Positions 17,846 to 30,180 of a DNA stretch of 64,000 nucleotides are shown here, one piece after another. Origin of the DNA: Hyphomicrobiales bacterium (GTDB lineage Bacteria; Pseudomonadota; Alphaproteobacteria; Rhizobiales; Beijerinckiaceae); the NCBI GenBank assembly GCA_027484605.1, contig JAIXSR010000158.1, positions 1 to 64,000 of the forward strand, given 5' to 3'. The translations under genes were made by a program, and so were the position numbers. The notes under the pieces were generated by a model. The model was not told where the DNA came from. It did not search any database and saw only the letters and a list, made by a program, of their open reading frames with translations. The first letter of the stretch is position 1. Each line of letters opens with the position of its first letter.

Positions 17846-18226
17846 TTGGCCCGGATCCTGCTGGTCGATGATGAATCCTCGGTGCGCGCGCCGCTCATGC
17901 GCGCCCTGCAACTGGACGGCCATCAGGTGGCCGAGGCGATCGACGGCGCCGATGCGCTCGACAAGCTTGCCCATGCCGATATCGGCTTCGACCTGATGAT
18001 CTCGGATATCCGGATGCCCGTCATGGACGGCATTGCCCTGACGCTCAGCGTCGCGGCCGAGCGCCCGGGCTTCCCGATCGTGCTGATGACCGGCTATGCC
18101 GAGCAGCGCGAGCGCGCCCGCGAATTGCAGGGCCTTGTCGAGGATGTGCTGACCAAGCCCTTCCCGCTTGCCGAGTTCCGGGCCGCCATCCGCACCGTTC
18201 TCGAACGGCGCGGCCTGGCCGGCTGA
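17846..18226 (+). CDS. Single-domain response regulator
   Basis: A 126-residue stand-alone receiver domain. Acidic pair Asp8-Asp9, phosphoacceptor Asp54 (SDIRMP), Thr82 (MTGY) and Lys104 (TKPF) are all present. There is no output domain, as in CpdR or DivK. The segment GYAEQRERARELQGLVEDV differs from CpdR and marks a distinct alphaproteobacterial group often found next to hpt. It starts with TTG after CGGAGGAG. The partner kinase is not in the window. It is convergent with tspO, stops abutting. Confidence 0.88.
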   Translation: MARILLVDDESSVRAPLMRALQLDGHQVAEAIDGADALDKLAHADIGFDLMISDIRMPVMDGIALTLSVAAERPGFPIVLMTGYAEQRERARELQGLVEDVLTKPFPLAEFRAAIRTVLERRGLAG

Positions 18227-18739
18227 TCACGCGCCGGGATTGAGGATCACGATCGCGCCGTTGAGCGCGGCCGCGAAGGCAACCCAGGCGAGATAGGGAT
18301 AGAGCGCGAAGGCCGCCGTCCGGTCGAGCGGCTTGAAGAACCGGATCGTCACCGCGATCGAGACGAAGAGCAGCCCGACCGCCACCAGCCCGAGAACGGG
18401 CGAGCGCTGGCCGAAAAAGGCCCAGGACCACCCGACATTGAAGACGAGCTGCGCCAGGAAGGCGGCGATCGCCCTGCCCTTGGGGCCCTGTTCCGGCCGC
18501 GCGCGGAGGATCCGCCAGAAGGCCAGCGCCATCAGCGCGAAAAGGAAGGTCCAGGCGATCGGAAAGGCGAGGTTCGGCGGCGTGAAGAACGGCTTCACGA
18601 GGTTGGGATACCAGCTGACCAGAGCCGTGGCGGTCAGGTAGGAGCCGAGCATGCTGGCCAGAACCGGCGGAATGAGCGCCACCGGCAGCAGAAGGGCGGC
18701 GCGGGCACTCAGGGCCGGATGGAGATGCGGATCGCGCAT
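18227..18739 (-). CDS. tspO: TspO/MBR-family membrane protein
   Basis: A 170-residue tryptophan-rich sensory protein homolog with five membrane segments. Family marks are WYPNLVKPFFTPPNLAFPIAW at the first loop, LFNVGWSW-like (QLVFNVGWSWAFF) in the third helix, and PYLAWVAFAAALN in the fifth. In alphaproteobacteria TspO binds porphyrins and modulates tetrapyrrole or photosynthesis gene expression. Here no such genes are adjacent. The ATG at 18739 follows GAAAGG. Confidence 0.92.
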   Translation of the reverse strand: MRDPHLHPALSARAALLLPVALIPPVLASMLGSYLTATALVSWYPNLVKPFFTPPNLAFPIAWTFLFALMALAFWRILRARPEQGPKGRAIAAFLAQLVFNVGWSWAFFGQRSPVLGLVAVGLLFVSIAVTIRFFKPLDRTAAFALYPYLAWVAFAAALNGAIVILNPGA

Positions 18740-18777
18740 GAAGGACCTTTCAGGGAACGTCGGTTTGTGCCTGTAGC

Positions 18778-19647
18778 CTACCGCCGCGTGGCAAGGAAGA
18801 CTCCAAACGCCGCAACCGCCATGAAGACCCCCTGGAGGGGCGTCAGCGTCTCGCCGAACATGTAATAGGCCTGCAGCGCCGCCGTGGGCGGCACGAGATA
18901 GATCAGCGCCGCCACGCGGGACACGGCCCCCCGGCGGATCATCATCAGCATCAGGCCGATCGCGCCGATGGACAGCACGATGACCGACCAGGCCATCGCC
19001 GCATAGGTCTCGTAGCGCCAGGTGATGTGCATCGGCTCGAACAGATAGGCCAGCGGCAGGGTGGCGAGGCTCGCGCCGACATATTGCAGCGCTGTGATCG
19101 TGCGCAGGTCGCCCGAGGCGACATAATGCTTCTGGTAGAAGGTGCCCGCCGTCAGCGCGAACATGCCGGCAACATTGATCGCCACGGCCAGGCCCAGTCC
19201 GGAAAGGCCCGCCACGGAAACCCCGATCAGCTTCGGCGCGATGACGCCGAGCACGCCGGCAAACCCGACAACGATCCCCGCGAGATTGATCGGCAGCAGC
19301 CTTTCGCCCATGGTCCGGGCAAGGGCCGCCGTCAGCAAGGGCTGCACGGCGGCGATCAGCGCCGAGACGCCTGCCGGCAGGCCCTGCCCGATCGCCCACC
19401 AGACGCCGCCGAGATAGAGGGCGTGGAGCAGCACGCCGCTGAAGGCGGCATGCGCCATGGCCCGCCTGTCCTTCGGCCAGGGCGCCCGCAGGGCCTGCGC
19501 CATCAGGGCAACGACGAGCGCCGCCAGCGCGAAGCGGAGGGCGAGGAAGGTCAGCGGATCGGCATGCGGCGCGGCATATTTCGCGGCGATCCAGCCGGTG
19601 GACCAGATCACGACGAAAAGGGCCGGCGCGAGCACCAGAAGCAGCAT
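18778..19647 (-). CDS. DMT/EamA-family transporter
   Basis: A 289-residue inner-membrane protein with ten hydrophobic segments in two EamA repeats. WSTGWIAAKYAAPHADPLTFLALRF and VSALIAAVQPLLTAA are typical for RhaT/EamA permeases. The substrate is unknown. I chose the ATG at 19647, directly before the first membrane segment. It is 38 bp upstream of tspO on the same strand. Confidence 0.85.
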   Translation of the reverse strand: MLLLVLAPALFVVIWSTGWIAAKYAAPHADPLTFLALRFALAALVVALMAQALRAPWPKDRRAMAHAAFSGVLLHALYLGGVWWAIGQGLPAGVSALIAAVQPLLTAALARTMGERLLPINLAGIVVGFAGVLGVIAPKLIGVSVAGLSGLGLAVAINVAGMFALTAGTFYQKHYVASGDLRTITALQYVGASLATLPLAYLFEPMHITWRYETYAAMAWSVIVLSIGAIGLMLMMIRRGAVSRVAALIYLVPPTAALQAYYMFGETLTPLQGVFMAVAAFGVFLATRR

Positions 19648-19679
19648 GGGATTTCCGGATCGGCCCGGAAACCCGGGCA

Positions 19680-19702
19680 AGAGAGCGTGTGTTGCGCTCT
19701 CT
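19680..19702. repeat. 8-bp inverted repeat between clpB and the DMT gene
   Basis: AGAGAGCG, 7-nt loop, CGCTCTCT. Located 54 bp after the clpB stop and upstream of the transporter start. No T-run follows on either strand, so it could be a weak clpB terminator or an operator. Confidence 0.45.
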
Positions 19703-19755
19703 CTAGAGGGTCCGGCCCCGGAAGACCATGCTGCTCCGTGCAGATCGGATTCGCA

Positions 19756-22380
<2,625 letters not shown>

Positions 22381-22462
22381 GGCTCTTCCCTGACATGAGG
22401 CGAAGGGACAGACCGGGCGGACCGGTCCTGGATCGGCCCCACTTCGTGGCGACCTTGACGAG

Positions 22463-22494
22463 AATGTAGGTGTTGCACTAGCGCAACAAAAGGG
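22463..22494 (-). promoter_or_regulatory. 18-bp palindrome in candidate clpB promoter
   Basis: TGTTGC-ACTAGC-GCAACA (22471-22488) matches its own reverse complement at all but one pair, with CTAG at the centre. On the minus strand it sits between CTTTTG and CCTACATT, which loosely resemble the -35 and -10 boxes of heat-shock sigma-32 promoters. It lies ~90 bp before clpB and ~45 bp before the divergent MOSC gene, so it could serve either. Confidence 0.45.
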
Positions 22495-22530
22495 GGCAGA
22501 TCAAAGAACCTGCCCGAGGGAGAAGCGAAA

Positions 22531-23298
22531 ATGCGGATTGCCGCGCTCTATCGTCACCCGGTCAAGGGGCTCAGCCCCGAAAGGCTGGACGTAGCCAGCC
22601 TGGAAGCGGGCGCCCATTTCCCGGAAGACCGGATCATGGCGCTGGAAAACGGGCCCTCCGGTTTCGATCCCGCCGCGGCCGAGCATCTGCCGAAGATGCG
22701 CTTCCTGATGCTGATGCGGCAGGAAAGACTGGCCCGGCTCGAAACCAGCTTTGATTCAACAAGCCGGCGGCTGACGATCCGGCAGGGCGGCGCGGTCGTG
22801 GCCGAAGGTGCCGTCGATGCCGAGGCCGGCCGCGCCGCGATCGAGCGCTTCTTCGAGACCTTCTGCGCCGAGGAACGGCGCGGGCCGATCCGGCTGCTGG
22901 TCGCGCCGCCGGGATTCCGCTTCATGGATTCGCGCTCGGGCTTCGTCTCGATCCTCAATGCTGCGACGATTGCGGAAATCGGCAAGGCCCTCGGCCGCGA
23001 ATCCCTCGATCCGCGCCGGTTCCGCGGCAATATCCTGATCGGGGATGCGCCGGCCTTCGCCGAGAATGACTGGGCGGGCCGCATCCTCAAGGTCGGATCG
23101 GTGGAACTGGACATCCTCAAGCGGATCGACCGCTGCGCCGCGACGGATGTGGACCCGCGCCTCGGCCGGCGCGATACGCGCATGGTCGAGACGCTGGAGC
23201 GGCTCTATGGCCATCATGATTGCGGCGTCTATGCGCGGATCAGGACGGGCGGAATGATCCGCCCGGGCGATACGCTGACGCTGGTCGATCAGCCCTGA
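22531..23298 (+). CDS. MOSC domain-containing protein
   Basis: A 255-residue protein with an N-terminal MOSC_N beta-barrel (YRHPVKGLSPERL) and a C-terminal MOSC domain (RRFRGNILI, then LKRIDRCAATDVDP containing the conserved Cys). MOSC proteins handle sulfur or bind molybdenum cofactor, for example YcbX and mARC, which reduce N-hydroxylated compounds. The short form here fits the YcbX-like core without the ferredoxin domain. Stops overlap by 10 bp with the convergent DUF4167 gene. Confidence 0.88.
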   Translation: MRIAALYRHPVKGLSPERLDVASLEAGAHFPEDRIMALENGPSGFDPAAAEHLPKMRFLMLMRQERLARLETSFDSTSRRLTIRQGGAVVAEGAVDAEAGRAAIERFFETFCAEERRGPIRLLVAPPGFRFMDSRSGFVSILNAATIAEIGKALGRESLDPRRFRGNILIGDAPAFAENDWAGRILKVGSVELDILKRIDRCAATDVDPRLGRRDTRMVETLERLYGHHDCGVYARIRTGGMIRPGDTLTLVDQP

Positions 23299-24122
23299 TC
23301 GACGCCGGGCGTTTCCGGCTCGAAAGCCTCATCGCCACCCTCGCGCGGGCCGCGGCCACGGCGGCGCCGGCGATTGCGGAAGCCGGCGCGCATTTCCTCG
23401 CTGCCCGCTTCGCCTTCCGGCGCGGGGCCGGTTTCACCTTCCGGCGTTTCGATCGGGATCGTGCGGGTCGGCGCGGTCAGGAAAGCCGGCAGGACCGGCT
23501 GTTCGGCGCCCTCGAGATCAGCCTGCGGCCGGCGCGGGCGATTCGGGTCGAACCGCTCGCGGTTGCGGTCACGGTCACGATCGCCGCCCTGGCGGAACGG
23601 GCGTTCCGGGTTCCGGTCGGGGCCGCGGCCGCTGCGGAACTGCCGGTCATTGCGGTTGTTCTGGCGCGGTTCGCCCTGCGGCGGCGCGAGATCTTCGCCC
23701 TCGCCACCTTCGCCGCCTTCGCCGCCCTCGCCCGGGCCACGCTCCTGTCCGAAGCCGGGCTGGCCGCCCTGCTGCGGGTTGGTCTGCTGGATGGAGCGGA
23801 AGGTGAAGCGGTCCGACGCCGTGTCGAAATCATCGTCATCATCGTCGCGGTCATCGGCGGTGCCGTTCTGCACGGCAAGCTGCGCCTGATGCGCCGCCGC
23901 GATGATGCGGTAGTAATGCTCGGCATGCTGGAGATAGTTCTCCGCCATGACCGGATCCCCGGAGACATGGGCATCGCGGGCCAGTTGCGTGTATTTCTCG
24001 GTGATGTGTTGCGCGGTCCCGCGCACCTTCACATCCGGCCCGTTCGATTCATACGAACGCGTCAACGGATTGGGGCCGCGCCGATTGCGGCCGCGCATGC
24101 GCTTGTTTTGTCCTGGTCTCAT
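23289..24122 (-). CDS. DUF4167 protein with long disordered tail
   Basis: A 277-residue protein. The N-terminal ~75 residues are the conserved DUF4167 domain: MRPGQNKRMRGRNR, then NPLTRSYESNGPDVKVRGTA, HITEKYTQLARDA and AENYLQHAEHYYRII. The rest is low-complexity: an Asp run, GEGG repeats, Arg/Asp/Asn-rich stretches and a basic RRRRRGRG patch. The composition suggests RNA or polyanion binding, but the function is unknown. The ATG at 24122 fits the family start. Transcribed in the same direction as prmC, 278 bp downstream of it. Confidence 0.9.
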   Translation of the reverse strand: MRPGQNKRMRGRNRRGPNPLTRSYESNGPDVKVRGTAQHITEKYTQLARDAHVSGDPVMAENYLQHAEHYYRIIAAAHQAQLAVQNGTADDRDDDDDDFDTASDRFTFRSIQQTNPQQGGQPGFGQERGPGEGGEGGEGGEGEDLAPPQGEPRQNNRNDRQFRSGRGPDRNPERPFRQGGDRDRDRNRERFDPNRPRRPQADLEGAEQPVLPAFLTAPTRTIPIETPEGETGPAPEGEAGSEEMRAGFRNRRRRRGRGPREGGDEAFEPETPGVDQG

Positions 24123-24400
24123 GAGTGTCTCAGCTGCAAAACCCGGTTTACCCGGTGCTCCCCCGGCCCAAATGGGGCCATGCCCCGTGCCACCGGCCCA
24201 AAACGACGCTCGCACCGTTTCGCCGGAATTGCGATCCCGCCTCAAGATCCCTGCCTGGGCAGATCCGGATGTCGGAAAGAATGGCTCTGTGTTCGACCCG
24301 CGCGCTCAAGGGGTCAGAACAACCTCGCGCAACTCATCGCTTGCTGTCTCCTTAGCGCGCAGGGCCCCTGAAAGCAAGCGTTACAAGGGCTGCGGCGGGC

Positions 24401-25297
24401 TCAATCGCCCTCTTTTTCACCCGCCATCCGCCGGCCGGCAACGACGCGCGGGATTCCCGCGAGATCGGGATGCGTGGAAATCGATTCGAAGCCGGCGCCC
24501 CGCATCCCCCCGGCCACGGCCGGCGCCTGCCCTGCCCCGACCTCGAAGGCCAGAAGCCCGCCCGGATGCAGGCTCGCCGGGGCATCGGCAAGGATCCGGC
24601 GGTAGAAATCGAGCCCGTCCGCGCCACCATCCAGCGCGCGCAGCGGATCATGCCGCCGGACCTCCGGATCGAGCCCGGCGAGATCGCCGGTCGGGATATA
24701 GGGCGGGTTGGAGACAATCACGTCGAACCGCGCATCGAGCCCCGCCATGAGGTCGCCCGCGGCGAAACGGGCGCGTCCGGCAAGGCCGAGGGCCTCCGCA
24801 TTGAGCCGCGCCGCCTCGACAGCCTCCACCGCAATGTCGATGCCGAGCCCGCCGGCTTGCGGCAGCCGGCTCAGCAGGGCCAGCAGGATGGCGCCGCTGC
24901 CGGTGCCGAGATCGAGCAGGGCCAGACTGCCGGCCTCGCGCCCCTCGGCCTTGAGACGCGCCAGCACGACATCGACCAGCGTTTCGGTATCCCCGCGCGG
25001 ATCCAGCGTCGCGGCATTGAGCCGGAATTCGAGCCCGTAGAATTCCCGCCGGCCGAGGATGCGCGACAGCGGCTTGCGGTCGAGCCGCGCCGCGAGGAAA
25101 CGGGCAATCTCGGCCCCGTGCTCGCCGACAGGCTGTTCCGCGCGCCCGATCAGGCTGGCCAGGCCCAGCCCGGTGGCTGCCGCCAGAAGCAGCCGACCCT
25201 CCCGCCTCGGCGCATCGATCCCCGCTTCGGCGAGGCGCGCCTCGATCCGGGCCTGCGCCGCCCCCAGCGGCAGGGCCGGCGGGAATTCGGAACTCAT
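24401..25297 (-). CDS. prmC: Release factor glutamine N5-methyltransferase
   Basis: A 298-residue enzyme that methylates the Gln of the GGQ motif in release factors RF1 and RF2. The helical N-domain (residues ~1-100) with [12 protein letters not shown] is followed by the SAM fold: [15 protein letters not shown] and the catalytic NPPYIP. It overlaps prfA by 4 bp, matching the functional link between the two. Confidence 0.96.
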   Translation of the reverse strand: MSSEFPPALPLGAAQARIEARLAEAGIDAPRREGRLLLAAATGLGLASLIGRAEQPVGEHGAEIARFLAARLDRKPLSRILGRREFYGLEFRLNAATLDPRGDTETLVDVVLARLKAEGREAGSLALLDLGTGSGAILLALLSRLPQAGGLGIDIAVEAVEAARLNAEALGLAGRARFAAGDLMAGLDARFDVIVSNPPYIPTGDLAGLDPEVRRHDPLRALDGGADGLDFYRRILADAPASLHPGGLLAFEVGAGQAPAVAGGMRGAGFESISTHPDLAGIPRVVAGRRMAGEKEGD

Positions 25298-26379
25298 TCG
25301 TCCTCGCCGGCGAGCAGGCGCGCCTGATGGTCGGTGATCAGCGCCGCGATCAGCTCGTCCAGCGCGCCGCCCTCGATGACGGCTTCAAGCTTGTAGAGCG
25401 TCAGGTTGATCCGGTGATCCGTCACCCTTCCTTGCGGGAAATTGTAGGTGCGGATCCGCTCCGACCGGTCGCCCGAACCCAGCTGCGCCTTGCGGTCCGC
25501 GGCCCGGGCGGCATCGAGCCGCTGCCTTTCGAGGTCGAACAGGCGCGTCCGGAGGATCGACATGGCCCGCGCCCGGTTCTTGTGCTGCGAGCGCTCATCC
25601 TGCACCACGACCGCAACCCCGCTCGGGATATGGGTGATGCGCACGGCCGATTCGGTCTTGTTGACATGCTGGCCGCCTGCGCCGCCGGCCCGCATCGTGT
25701 CGATCCGCAGATCCGCCTCGTTGATCGCCACATCGACTTCCTCGGCCAGCGGCAGCACGGCCACGGTCGCGGCTGAGGTATGGATCCGGCCCGAAGCCTC
25801 GGTATTCGGCACGCGCTGGACCCGATGGACGCCGGATTCGAATTTCAGCCGCGCATAGGCGCCATCGCCATGGATCTCGGCGATGATTTCCTTGTAGCCG
25901 CCGGCCGTTCCCTCGCTTTCGGAGGAGATGTCCACCTTCCAGCCGCGCAACTCGGCATAGCGCGCATACATCCGGAAGAGATCGCCCGCAAAGAGCGCGG
26001 CCTCGTCGCCCCCCGTTCCGGCCCGCACTTCGAGGATGACGCTCTTCTCGTCGGCCATGTCCCGGGGCAGCAGCGAAACGCGGATATCCTGCGCCAGCCG
26101 GTCGCGCTTTTCCTCGAGCTCGGTCTTTTCCTCCTGCGCCAGCGCACGCATCGCCTCGTCGAGGCTGCCATCCTCCAGCATGACGCGGGCATCGGCAAGT
26201 TCCTGCACGATCTGGCGATAGGCGCCGATGGCCTCGACCACGGGGCCGAGCTGCGCGGCCTCGCGGCTGAGCGCGATGATCTCCGCCGGCCCGGCCACCG
26301 ATTCGAGATCGCGCTGCACCTGGCCATGACGCGACAGAATCGCATCGAGCTTGTCCTCGGGAAGGATGATCTCGGCCAT
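25294..26379 (-). CDS. prfA: Peptide chain release factor 1
   Basis: A 361-residue RF1, which reads UAA and UAG stop codons and triggers peptide release. The GGQ motif is in [15 protein letters not shown]. The codon-recognition motif PNT, specific for RF1 over RF2, is in [10 protein letters not shown]. Length is normal. It starts 7 bp after the ptsP stop and precedes prmC with a 4-bp overlap. Confidence 0.97.
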   Translation of the reverse strand: MAEIILPEDKLDAILSRHGQVQRDLESVAGPAEIIALSREAAQLGPVVEAIGAYRQIVQELADARVMLEDGSLDEAMRALAQEEKTELEEKRDRLAQDIRVSLLPRDMADEKSVILEVRAGTGGDEAALFAGDLFRMYARYAELRGWKVDISSESEGTAGGYKEIIAEIHGDGAYARLKFESGVHRVQRVPNTEASGRIHTSAATVAVLPLAEEVDVAINEADLRIDTMRAGGAGGQHVNKTESAVRITHIPSGVAVVVQDERSQHKNRARAMSILRTRLFDLERQRLDAARAADRKAQLGSGDRSERIRTYNFPQGRVTDHRINLTLYKLEAVIEGGALDELIAALITDHQARLLAGEDE

Positions 26380-26386
26380 GGTCGCG

Positions 26387-28657
26387 CTAGAAGGAGAGAT
26401 CGTGCGCGGCGGCGAATTCGCTGAGCTCGGCCCGGAGGTTCCGCGCCCGGTCCACCGAATCGAGTCGCTCGAGCACGAAGCGTTCCAGCGCGGCGAGATC
26501 GACCGCGCGCACCAGCGCCTTGATCGGCCCGACATTCGACGGCGACATCGAGAAGGAGCGGAAGCCGAGGCCCAGCAGGGCCAGCGCCTCCAGCGGCCGG
26601 CCCGCCATCTCGCCGCAGATGCTCGCCTTCTTGCCCGAGCGCTGCGCCGCCTCCGCCACCCGCCGCAACGGCCGCAGGAAGGAGGGATGCAGCGGATCGA
26701 ACCGGTTCGAGACCAAAGTGTTCTCGCGGTCTACCGCGAACATGAACTGCATCAGGTCATTCGTGCCGACCGAGACGAAATCGACCCGTTCGAAGACCTG
26801 GTCGAGATCGAAGAGCAGCGAGGGGACTTCCAGCATCACGCCGAGCTGGACCTGCTTCGGCTGGCTGCGATTGAGGCGCCGGAGCCGCTCGCGCTCGCGC
26901 GCCAGCATCGCCTGCGCCATGTCGAATTCCTCGAGCGTCGCCACCATCGGCAGCATGATGCGGAGGTCCCGGTCCGGCGCGGCGCCGAGCAGCGCCCGGA
27001 ACTGCGTGCGCAGCAGGGCCGGCCGGTCGAGGCCGATCCGGACGGCCCGCCAGCCGAGCGCCGGGTTCTCCTCGTCGACCTTGCGCAGGTAGGGCAACAC
27101 CTTGTCGCCGCCAATATCGAGCGTGCGGAAGGTGACCGGTCGTTTGCCGGCAATGTCGATGATCGTCCGGTAGAGCGCTTCCTGGGCCTGGGCCCGCGGC
27201 AGCGACGGCGCCACCATGAACAGGATCTCGGTCCGGAAAAGGCCCACGCCGACCGCGCCGGTATCGTCGAGATTGGCGAGATCGACCAGCAGGCCGGCAT
27301 TCATCTGCAGGTCGATCGGCTGCCCGTCCTTCGAGACGGCCGGCTTGTCGCGCAGGGCGCGGTACTGTTCCTGCCGGCGGGCCCGGAGCCGCGCCTTCTC
27401 GGCATAGGCCGCCTCGATATCCGGCTGCGGCCGGACCTGGATCTCGCCGGTTGTCCCGTCGATGATGATGGCATCACCCGGCTCGACCAGCCCGATGATC
27501 CCCTCCGCCTTGCCGACGGTGGGAATGCCGAGCGCGCGGGCGACGATGGCGACATGGCTGGTCGCGCCGCCTTCCTCGAGAATCAGGCCGCGCAGGCGCA
27601 GGCGCTGGTATTCGAGCAAGGCGGCCGGGCCCATGGCCCGGGCAACGAGAATGGCGTTTTCCGGCAGGTTCTCCGCCGCCAGCGTGAAAGCGGCGCCGGT
27701 GAGCTGGTGGAGCAGGCGGTTGGCGAGATCGTCGAGATCATGCAGGCGCTCGCGCAGGTAGGGATCGGTCTGCCGCAGCAGCCGCGCCCGCACATCCGAC
27801 TGCACCCGCTCCACCGCCGCCTCGGCGGTCAGCCCGGTATGGATGGCCTCCTGCAGGCGACGGATCCAACCCCGGTCCTGCGCGAACATGCGGAAGGTCT
27901 CCAGCACGTCGCGATGCTCGCCGGCATGGCTCAGCCCGCCCGAATCCATCAGGTCGTCGATGGAGGCCCGGAGCAGTTCGAGCGCGCTCTGCAGGCGCTT
28001 CAGTTCGTGTTCGGGATCGTCGGCCACGAGATTCTTGATCTCGACCCGCGGCTCGTGCAGCACGGCATGCCCCAGCCCGACACCCTCGGCGATCGGCTGC
28101 GCCATCAGCGCCAGCGATCGGCGGACCACCGTGCCGCCGCTCCCCGGCCGCGCGAGCGATTCGAGCTCGCCGCCGGCGATCATCTCCGCCAGCACCATCG
28201 CCGTGGTCTGAAGCGCCTCGATCTCCTCCTCGGAATAGACCCGGGCCGCGCGGTTCTGGACGACGAGGACGCCGAGCGCATTGCCGCCCCGGAGGATCGG
28301 CACGCCGAGGAAGGAGGCGTAGATCTCCTCGCCCGTCTCCGGCTTGTAGGAGAAGGCGGGGTGGCTCTGCGCATCGGACAGGGCGAGCGGCTGCGCTTCG
28401 CGCGCGATCAGGCCGACAAGGCCTTCGTCCAGCCGCATCGTGGTGAGATGGACCGCCTCGCGGTTCAGGCCCTCGGTGGCGTAGAGCTCGAGCGTGTTGT
28501 CGGCGCGGGCGACATAGACCGAGCAGACCTCGGCCACCATGTTGTTGGCGATCAGGACGACGATGCGGTCGAGCCGGGCCTGGGCATTCGCCGGCTCGCT
28601 CATCACCTCGCGCAGGCGCCGCAGCAGCACGCGGGGACCGACGAGCGCGCCTCGCAT
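26387..28657 (-). CDS. ptsP: PEP-protein phosphotransferase PtsP (EI-Ntr)
   Basis: A 756-residue enzyme I of the nitrogen-related phosphotransferase system. Order: GAF domain (residues ~25-165, [22 protein letters not shown]), EI N-domain, phosphorylated His in [17 protein letters not shown], and PEP-binding barrel with [10 protein letters not shown], and CGEMAGRP near the end. It passes phosphate from PEP to NPr and EIIA-Ntr, linking nitrogen status to K+ and carbon control. I chose ATG at 28657 with AAGGA 9 bp before; a TTG at 28660 is adjacent. Confidence 0.95.
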   Translation of the reverse strand: MRGALVGPRVLLRRLREVMSEPANAQARLDRIVVLIANNMVAEVCSVYVARADNTLELYATEGLNREAVHLTTMRLDEGLVGLIAREAQPLALSDAQSHPAFSYKPETGEEIYASFLGVPILRGGNALGVLVVQNRAARVYSEEEIEALQTTAMVLAEMIAGGELESLARPGSGGTVVRRSLALMAQPIAEGVGLGHAVLHEPRVEIKNLVADDPEHELKRLQSALELLRASIDDLMDSGGLSHAGEHRDVLETFRMFAQDRGWIRRLQEAIHTGLTAEAAVERVQSDVRARLLRQTDPYLRERLHDLDDLANRLLHQLTGAAFTLAAENLPENAILVARAMGPAALLEYQRLRLRGLILEEGGATSHVAIVARALGIPTVGKAEGIIGLVEPGDAIIIDGTTGEIQVRPQPDIEAAYAEKARLRARRQEQYRALRDKPAVSKDGQPIDLQMNAGLLVDLANLDDTGAVGVGLFRTEILFMVAPSLPRAQAQEALYRTIIDIAGKRPVTFRTLDIGGDKVLPYLRKVDEENPALGWRAVRIGLDRPALLRTQFRALLGAAPDRDLRIMLPMVATLEEFDMAQAMLARERERLRRLNRSQPKQVQLGVMLEVPSLLFDLDQVFERVDFVSVGTNDLMQFMFAVDRENTLVSNRFDPLHPSFLRPLRRVAEAAQRSGKKASICGEMAGRPLEALALLGLGFRSFSMSPSNVGPIKALVRAVDLAALERFVLERLDSVDRARNLRAELSEFAAAHDLSF

Positions 28658-28765
28658 CAACCGTTATCCTTATGCTCGAGCCTGACGGGGAGTTCCGGAA
28701 TCCGAACCATTCCCTTTCCCTGCTACAATGCCGCAGGGCAAGAGCGCAAGTCATGCCTTTTCTGC

Positions 28766-28798
28766 GTGGGAAAAGGCACAAAACCCGGCTTTTCCCGC
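28766..28798. terminator. Inverted repeat after lysC, possible terminator
   Basis: GGGAAAAG / CTTTTCCC with a 13-nt loop (core 28768-28775 and 28789-28796), extendable by two wobble or Watson-Crick pairs. It begins 5 bp beyond the lysC stop. No T-run follows on the lysC strand, so termination strength is doubtful. Confidence 0.45.
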
Positions 28799-28803
28799 CG
28801 CGT

Positions 28804-30054
28804 TCAGGCCGCGTCGAGCCCGTAGAGCGAATGCAGTGTCCGCACCGCCAGCTCGGTATAGGCCACGTCGATCAGCACCGAGAACTTGATCTCGCTGGTG
28901 GTGATCGCGCGGATATTGATGCCGCGTTCGGCCAGAGCCTTGAATGCCTTGGCCGCGACGCCCGCATGGCTGCGCATGCCGACGCCGATCGCGGAGATCT
29001 TCGCGACTTCCTGCGCGCTCTGGACCAGCTTGTAGCCGATCTCGGCCTTGCGCTTCTCGATCACATCCATGGCCCGGGCATAATCGGCCGAGGGCACGGT
29101 GAAGGTGATGTCGGTCGTCGCGCCATCGGCCGAGACATTCTGGACGATCATGTCGACCACGATCGAGGCCGCGGCCAGCGGCTCGAACACCGCAGCAGCC
29201 ACGCCCGGCTTGTCGGCCACCTCGCGCAGCGTGATCTGCGCTTCATCCTTCGAATAGGCGATACCCGTGACGACAGGCTGTTCCATGATATCTTCCTCGG
29301 CGCAGATCAGGGTGCCCGGCATCGGCTGGGCGGGATTGTCGAAGCTCGACCGGACAAAGGTCCGGACATTATGCACCATCGCCAGCTCGACCGAGCGGAC
29401 CTGCAGGACCTTGGCCCCGAGCGAGGCCATTTCCAGCATTTCCTCGAAGGCAACGCGGTCCAGCCGGCGGGCCTTGCTGACGATGCGCGGATCGGTCGTG
29501 TAGACACCGTCCACATCGGTATAGATGTCGCAACGCTCCGCCTGCAGGGCCGCGGCCAGCGCGACCGCGCTGGTATCGGAACCGCCGCGCCCGAGCGTGG
29601 TCAGGCGCCCGGACGGCGCATGGATACCCTGGAACCCGGCCACCACCGCCACCTCGCGGTCACGGGCGAAGGATTCGAGCATGCGCGTGCCGTCGATCTT
29701 CTGGATCCGGGCCGAGCCATGCGCATCATCGGTCTCGAACGGCACCTGCCAGCCCTGCCAGGAGCGGGCCTTGATCCCGATCGCCTGCAGCGCGATGGCC
29801 AGCAGCCCGGTCGTCACCTGCTCGCCGCTCGCCACCACCGCGTCATATTCGCGCGGGTCATGCAGCGGGGCGGCTTCCTTGCACCAGCCGACGAGCTCGT
29901 TCGTCTTGCCCGACATGGCGGAAACAACGACGGCAACGTCATAGCCGGCCTCGATCTCCCGCTTGACGTGCTGGGCCACATTCTTGATGCGCTCGATCGT
30001 GGCGACGGACGTGCCGCCAAACTTCATGACGAGCCGGGGACGGGATGAGGACAC
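28804..30054 (-). CDS. lysC: Aspartate kinase
   Basis: A 416-residue aspartokinase, first step of the Lys/Thr/Met pathway. The kinase part opens with VMKFGGTSV and contains GRGGSDTSAVALA and TDVDGVYTTDPR. Two ACT regulatory domains occupy the last ~150 residues, for instance IGVGMRSHAGVAAKAF and INIRAITTSEIKFS, the usual site of Lys/Thr feedback. I chose GTG at 30054, preceded by GAAGGCGAG, giving a few residues before the kinase core as in homologs. ATG at 30027 would cut into the first strand. Confidence 0.95.
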   Translation of the reverse strand: MSSSRPRLVMKFGGTSVATIERIKNVAQHVKREIEAGYDVAVVVSAMSGKTNELVGWCKEAAPLHDPREYDAVVASGEQVTTGLLAIALQAIGIKARSWQGWQVPFETDDAHGSARIQKIDGTRMLESFARDREVAVVAGFQGIHAPSGRLTTLGRGGSDTSAVALAAALQAERCDIYTDVDGVYTTDPRIVSKARRLDRVAFEEMLEMASLGAKVLQVRSVELAMVHNVRTFVRSSFDNPAQPMPGTLICAEEDIMEQPVVTGIAYSKDEAQITLREVADKPGVAAAVFEPLAAASIVVDMIVQNVSADGATTDITFTVPSADYARAMDVIEKRKAEIGYKLVQSAQEVAKISAIGVGMRSHAGVAAKAFKALAERGINIRAITTSEIKFSVLIDVAYTELAVRTLHSLYGLDAA

Positions 30055-30078
30055 GGGAAACTCGCCTTCGGGATCATG

Positions 30079-30099
30079 CGGGGGTCGTGACAACCCCCG
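30079..30099. promoter_or_regulatory. 7-bp hairpin in the lysC/ubiG divergent region
   Basis: CGGGGGT, 7-nt loop, ACCCCCG; perfect stem. It lies 25 bp before the lysC GTG on its leader side and 82 bp before ubiG. Not a recognised lysine riboswitch; too short for that. It could be a leader stem or operator. Confidence 0.4.
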
Positions 30100-30180
30100 A
30101 GGGTGGAAATTCCGGACCGCGCGCGTATAGAAGGGGGCGGCAGATCGGTCAATCTGGCCATTCGCCAAACGGAGTTTCCC

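Noticed and set aside
17846-18226. CpdR
   Set aside because: Receiver residues agree, but the GYAEQRERA-LQGLVEDV segment differs from the CpdR sequences I know; left unnamed.
26351-28825. Open frame of ~824 codons antisense to ptsP
   Set aside because: Composition typical of a complementary-strand artefact; ptsP has all expected motifs.
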